64,000 bases of DNA from Saccharina japonica (Eukaryota > Sar > Phaeophyceae > Laminariales > Laminariaceae). The position numbers and the translations under genes are program-made. Below, piece after piece: positions 59,955 to 64,000 of the stretch (position 1 is the first letter of the stretch; each line of letters begins with the position of its first letter). The stretch is from the NCBI GenBank assembly GCA_008828725.1, contig MEHQ01001731.1, positions 259,063 through 323,062 of the forward strand, written 5' to 3'. The notes under the pieces were generated by a model that saw only the letters and a program-made list of their open reading frames with translations, had not been told where the DNA came from and searched no databases.

Positions 59955-61607
59955 GTCAGTTTCGTTATTTTCTTGATTGTTTTTTGTTTTTTGTTCGTTC
60001 GTTTGTTCAATATTCCATGATTTCGTTCGTTTGTTCCACGACTTCAGTCGTTCGTTCCACGATTTCGTTCGTTTGTTCGTTCCATGATTTTATTCGTTCG
60101 TTCCACGTCATTCGTCCCACGATTTTAGTACGATTTCGTTCGTTTGTTCGTTCCCTGATTCCATTCGTTCGTTCCACGATTTCATTCGTTCGTTCCACGT
60201 CATTCGTCCCACGATTTTATTCGTTCGTCCCACGATTTTATTCGTTCGTCCCACGATTTTATTCGTTCATTCCATGATTTCGTTCGTGCGTTCCACGATG
60301 TCATTCGTTCGTTCCACGATGATGTCGTTCGTTCGTGCCGTTCGTCCGTTCTATATATTTCGTTTGTTCGTTTGCTCAACCGTTTTTTTATTCGATTGTT
60401 TTCTCTGTCGTGTCTTTGAGATCCGACCATTTGCAGCATAAACGCAAACGTCAATCACTCACCAACAATCACTTTCACTCTCACCCACAAAAAACGAAGA
60501 CTGAAAGCCCAACGTACAATTCTAGCTCCTTTCGTCCGTGGGTGGGTTTGATCCCTACATCAATTCACCTGTCAGCGGGAACAAAAAGACGGTGTTCACC
60601 CTATATACTGTAATTGTAGGCGATAAAATCGAGAAGTGAAAAACAAATATCGCACCAGAAAAAAATATATGCGAAGTACAGTGAACCAGGGGCGGCGAAC
60701 GGACACGGAGGCGGCAGAGAAGGGAACGGGGGGAGGGAAAATAAGTGGAAATATGTGAAACCCGGAGCAAACATGGACCGAAACAGACGCATTGCTGGAT
60801 CGTGGATGAGCTTAGTTTAGTGTTATTTTGTTTGCGGTAGCAGGCATACACCCCCAAGGATTATCTGCCTGTCTGCCTTCCTGCTTCCCCCCCCCCTGGC
60901 GTGCCCACCCATATTGGTACCCGGAATGGAATCGCGGCGGTTTTAGTGGCGAATCGGTTGGCCTACCCGTTCAACGAAACGCCATTCTCCTTAATGAACT
61001 CCCTCCGGTGCTTGACCACCTCTTCGTCTCCCCTCCCCTCCCCTCGCCCTCGCCCTCCCCCTCCTCCTCCTCCTACCCGGCATGCTCCGTCCCGGCATTG
61101 TAGGGACGCGAGGGTCTATGGTCATACGACTACGGCCATGCATGGATATAGAGTACAACCCCCCTCCCCCCCCCTGCCACCACTGCCTCCATCCTCCCTC
61201 CCTTATCCTCCTCGCTCCCTCCCCCCCACCCCCTCCATTGCCATCGCACCCAAATACCTCACGACGCGCTTCTAGCTTGGTGGCAAGAATGTCTGTCTGG
61301 TTGGTGAAAACCCAACGTGCTCCGCCTCCCGGCTTCGTAGGGATGCGAGGGTCTATGGTTATTACAAGGTATACCGGCCGTGGGGCACGACATGAGTACC
61401 CCCCCCCCCCTTCCTCCCCCTCTCCCCCCCTCCTCATCTGGCCGTTCTACTTCCGCTTTGGTGGTGTTACTGATTTTTTGTTTTGCTAGGTCTGCTTACT
61501 TGGTGATGCTGACGGGGACGTGCTTTCTGGCGGTGGTCATCATGATCGTCAAGCTGCAGGTCTTCATCATCTTCCACCTCACGCCGGACGTCTACACTAT
61601 GCTCACG
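59849..61607 (+). CDS. Multi-pass membrane protein (GPCR-like), two exons of a partial gene
   Basis: Join 59849-59954 and 61490-61607. Exon A codes LAWFFLVFSATFLVLAVVSM and AVFVQARNVFEIRA; exon B codes SAYLVMLTGTCFLAVVIMIV and KLQVFIIFHLTPDVYTMLT. Phase 2 is completed across AG|GTCAGT and TTTTGCTAG|G to give EIRARSAYLV. This makes two hydrophobic helices joined by a short basic loop (QARNVFEIRAR), as between TM helices of seven-helix receptors, including RGS-coupled types. The assignment is inference; other multi-pass families fit too. The following exon is not found before the window end. Exon A may instead begin at the ATG at 59,842. Confidence 0.55.
59990..60375 (+). repeat. TTCGTTCGTTCCACGATTTC minisatellite in intron
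   Basis: About 20 irregular units mixing CGTTCGTT runs with CCACGATTT blocks. Arg/Asn/Thr or Phe/Val/Ser frames are artefacts. 60,376-61,070 shows no supported feature. Confidence 0.85.
61074..61163 (+). repeat. Family D repeat, pair 4 first unit (5' truncated)
   Basis: Starts at ACCCGGCATGCTCCGTCCCG and ends GAGTACAACCCCCCTCCCCC. Confidence 0.7.
61252..61438 (+). repeat. Family D repeat, pair 4 second unit with long poly-C tail
   Basis: ATACCTCACGACGCGCTTCT to CACGACATGAGTACCCCCCC; the C-rich tail (61,397-61,435) ends about 55 bases before the exon B acceptor. Confidence 0.75.
61490..61607 (+). CDS. Exon B, membrane protein
   Basis: Acceptor GATTTTTTGTTTTGCTAG|G, donor CTCACG|GTGAGC, phase 0 at the end. 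One base plus 39 codons; the hydrophobic helix is about residues 3-28 of the exon. Confidence 0.65.
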
Positions 61608-62225
61608 GTGAGCCTTCACTAAGGCCAACAAACAGAACTAAGTCCAACCGGCATGCCTAAATGACAAAGTTACCAATGCTGCGTTTATCAGGTAGTTTTA
61701 CGCATATATAAATTGTTTTTTTTGTCGTGTGGTATCGTATGGATGGTTATTATCATACTAAGTATATTATAGCATAATTAATTAATTTTGCAAAAGGGGG
61801 AGAACCATCTAGTATCGGGCCAAATGCATACTGGAGCTACCCGACTACCCGAATATGGTATACCGATCCCAAAGTATGTCATAGTACGACGGGTAGGGCA
61901 TTGGGGGGCGGTACTGTGGAAAATATAGACCCGTGGGTACTTTTGTTGTTGTTGTCGTTTTCCACCTCACACCCGACGCCTACGCCATGCCATGCTTTCG
62001 GTGAGCCTAACTAAGACCAGCAACCAAGACCAGCAAACATGCCAAACTTATTTTTTTACCAATGCTGCTGTGTTTAGCAGATAGTTTTACGGGTATACCA
62101 GGTAACTATTGCGCCAAATAATAAGTATTAAAGCTACCCGAGTACCACGGTGTGGTTTATTGATCCTAGGGTACAATGTGTAATTCTTCGACGGGTATGG
62201 TGTTGGGGGGGGCGGTGGTATGATA
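61556..62225 (+). repeat. Tandem duplication of exon B end plus intron
   Basis: The unit 61,556-61,925 recurs, decayed, at 61,945-62,225: TTCCACCTCACACCCGACGC for the exon end, CGGTGAGCCT for the donor, CCAATGCTGCTGTGTTTA, AGATAGTTTTACG, AAAGCTACCCGA and CGACGGGTA. The second copy's frame (FHLTPDAYAM) breaks before its donor. Confidence 0.65.
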
Positions 62226-62450
62226 TGGGTAATACTTTATTGTTCCGTTTGCCATCTGACGATGTGCAGCTAGCTTTTGTTTCAATCATATAATAACACC
62301 ATTCACATATATATACTCATCAATCATCCCTGAATACTTGACAGACCTATACCAACAATGCTCCAGTCCCCCTTAGGAATGCCTTTACCTACCGACTCTC
62401 CTCACCAATTGTTCTCCCTCTTTTGCAAAATTTAATTGCAAAATTGATGA
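62225..62450 (+). repeat. Family H repeat
   Basis: TTTGCCATCTGACGATGTGC, CATCCCTGAATACTTGACAG and CAGTCCCCCTTAGGAATGCC, colinear with 55,300-55,440. Confidence 0.65.
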
Positions 62451-62511
62451 ATTGTCCCCCCCTTTTATTGAGTATCGTGTCTCTCTTCTGTCAAAATCAA
62501 TGAATCAACAG

Positions 62512-62622
62512 TATTGCGGGGGGCCATAATAAATAGGGCACCATTTTTTTTTTAATAAAAATAGACAAGTATATTGTTTTAGGTGTGTACCGCAGGTCCT
62601 ATTCACTATAGGTCCCTCGTGA
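62512..62622 (+). mobile_element. MITE-A, diverged copy
   Basis: TATTGCGGGGGGCCATAATA left, CTATAGGTCCCTCGTGATA right. Confidence 0.65.
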
Positions 62623-63010
62623 TAGCTCAAGCCATTAACTAATTGATTTCATCCACCCCTACTCCTATTATGGCTCCTGAGAACTTGGACGTACGTGCGA
62701 GTCTAACGAATCTGCACGTACATTCAATACGGTTATATGTATAGCAGGAGTTGCTGTAGATATGTATGGCCTACATGGGTACCAAATGGGATCGAGGTGC
62801 CAAGTGGGCCTCCGGCGGCTCCTGCGGAGGGCTGATTATATTTCTGCACCTTGTGGGTGGGAGCAGGGTGCCAAATGGGATCAGATCCGGGTGGGATCAG
62901 GTCCGGGGGGGGAGCAAGAGTAAAGATGGTGCAAAAATGATGGTGCAAAAGTACGTGCAGATCTAACAGCCCACAGCACGTACGTGCAATTATACGGCTG
63001 GTGCTTCTAT

Positions 63011-63320
63011 TACAGGGGTCCATAGTAAATACTAGTAAATAGTACCTACGGTACACTCACATATCTACATATTGGAAACGATTATTCGGGATCGGGAACT
63101 GATACAAGGATAATCTGCAGTTTGTTGTTATAGAGAGAACTCGGCGTTATGGTTCATATTATTCGGCTGAGCACGTAGCACGTAGCTCACTTGCAGGAAC
63201 AGCGGGCATTGTGTGGTTGATCGCGCTTGTGGGAATACCAAGTGGATGCCGCACGGAACGGTGCTGGTAGGCTGGTTTTCCCCACAGTATTTGATCCTTT
63301 TTACGATGGTCCTCGTAACA
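63011..63320 (-). mobile_element. MITE-A interrupted by about 205 bases
   Basis: ATTACAGGGGTCCATAGTAA to TCTACATATT at 63,075, resuming TATTTGATCCTTTTTACG at 63,284 and ending GGTCCTCGTAAC. The insert 63,079-63,283 is unassigned. Confidence 0.5.
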
Positions 63321-63394
63321 GTTGTACTTGTTGGTAGGTTCTTCATCGGCTCCCGCTCGGACATTTAACCTTCTAAAATGACCTTGAATTTTGG

Positions 63395-64000
63395 TTTTGG
63401 TTTGGTTTTGGTTTGGTTCCGTTTTATTTTTCAGTTTACAGTATACCACTCGGCTTGTGAATGAAATGTCCGTTTGGGCCCTGGTATGAACGTAAAATGG
63501 GGCTTAAATTTTCGGGCATAGTGGTGGTTTGATTTCGGGTGCGAACTTAGTCTAGTTTGGTTTGGTTTGGTTTGGTTTGGTTTGGTTTTGAGTTTGGGCA
63601 TAGTTTTTGGTTTGGTTTTGGTTTGCTTGATTTTTTGGGTCCTTTTTGTCTTCGCTTCGGTTTCGGTTTGGTCTTGGTTTGGTTGTTTTTTTGGGTCCTT
63701 TTTGTCTTCGCTTTGGTTTCGGTTTGGTTTTGGTTTGGTTTGGTTTGGTTTCGGTTTTGGTTTTGTTTGGTTTCGGTTTCGGTTTCGGTTGGTTTGGGGT
63801 TTGGATTGATTTGGCTTTGCTTTGCTTTGCTTTGCTTTGCTTTGCTTTGCTTTGCTTTGCTTTGCTTTGCTTTGCTTTGCTTTGCTTTGCTTTGCTTTGC
63901 TTTGCTTTGCTGTTTAGTTTTGTTTCGTTTTTGCGATTTTCATTTGGTTCGGCTTGCTTCGGTTGGGCTTGGTTTGGTTCGGCTAGGTTTGGTTCGGTTG
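63395..64000 (+). repeat. (GGTTT)n and (TTTGC)n pentanucleotide arrays
   Basis: TTGGTTTGGTTTGG and variants to 63,810, then about 20 perfect TTTGC units (63,812-63,911), then GGTTCGGCTTGG variants to the window end. The Phe/Gly/Trp-rich frame is an artefact. Confidence 0.9.

Noticed and set aside
63567-63809. 80-codon Phe/Gly/Trp/Leu frame resembling a membrane protein
   Set aside because: Translation of the GGTTT pentanucleotide array.
1-64000. CRISPR arrays, bacterial operons or phage modules
   Set aside because: None of the tandem arrays has repeat-spacer structure, and coding is intron-split eukaryotic throughout.

Overview
The window is eukaryotic nuclear DNA, very repeat-rich and gene-poor. 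The coding evidence consists of short GC-rich exons joined by long introns, with clean GT-AG junctions and one GC-AG junction. There are no operons, no bacterial-type gene packing and no rRNA. The source is probably a protist or alga. The GC-rich exons with Ala, Gly, Thr and Asn linkers, the ribonuclease-inhibitor-type LRR gene, the tyrosine-recombinase fragment and the Sanger-style isolated N calls would fit a brown alga or another stramenopile. That assignment is a low-confidence inference.

Layout. (1) 1-4.7 kb is repeats only. (2) 4.7-22.3 kb, plus strand: a leucine-rich-repeat gene reconstructed here from nine exons with consistent reading phase. It codes for an unrecognised N-terminal region followed by at least eight 28-29 residue LRRs, and runs into a 932-base assembly gap (22,525-23,456). 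(3) 23.4-26.0 kb, minus strand: exons of an unrecognised gene that converge on the LRR gene at the gap. (4) 26-41 kb: mostly nested repeats, a candidate terminal exon at 29.3 kb, and a 3.7-kb insertion (32.2-35.9 kb) carrying the C-terminal exon of a tyrosine-recombinase-like protein. (5) 41.9-45.8 kb, plus strand: a small gene with tandemly duplicated exons. It is split by what looks like an assembly artefact, because 42,896-45,535 repeats 40,027-42,894 almost base for base and decays into single-base dropouts. (6) 46-59.8 kb: repeats, including a 14-unit G-rich array, a satellite derived from a MITE, and a MITE cluster in telomere-like sequence. (7) 59.8-61.6 kb, plus strand: two exons coding two transmembrane helices of a probable multi-pass (GPCR-like) protein, followed by a decayed copy of the second exon end.

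At least eight dispersed repeat families were separated by eye. MITE-A has ends with ACCATAGTAAATAGGAC. MITE-B has ends with GACGCGTGCTACGATAG. Family C is GATC-rich. Family D is structured, ends in a poly-C tail and usually occurs as tandem pairs. MITE-E has ends with GGTCCCTCTATAGTGCCGG. F and G are short palindromic elements. Family H is marked by the word CCGACAATGTGCAG. Insertions are often nested, which gives a relative age order. Two family-D poly-C tails lie just upstream of 3' splice sites of the LRR and membrane-protein genes, so repeats may be supplying splicing signals. A short start-codon-containing sequence coding MSFDEIL recurs up to five times and is unexplained.
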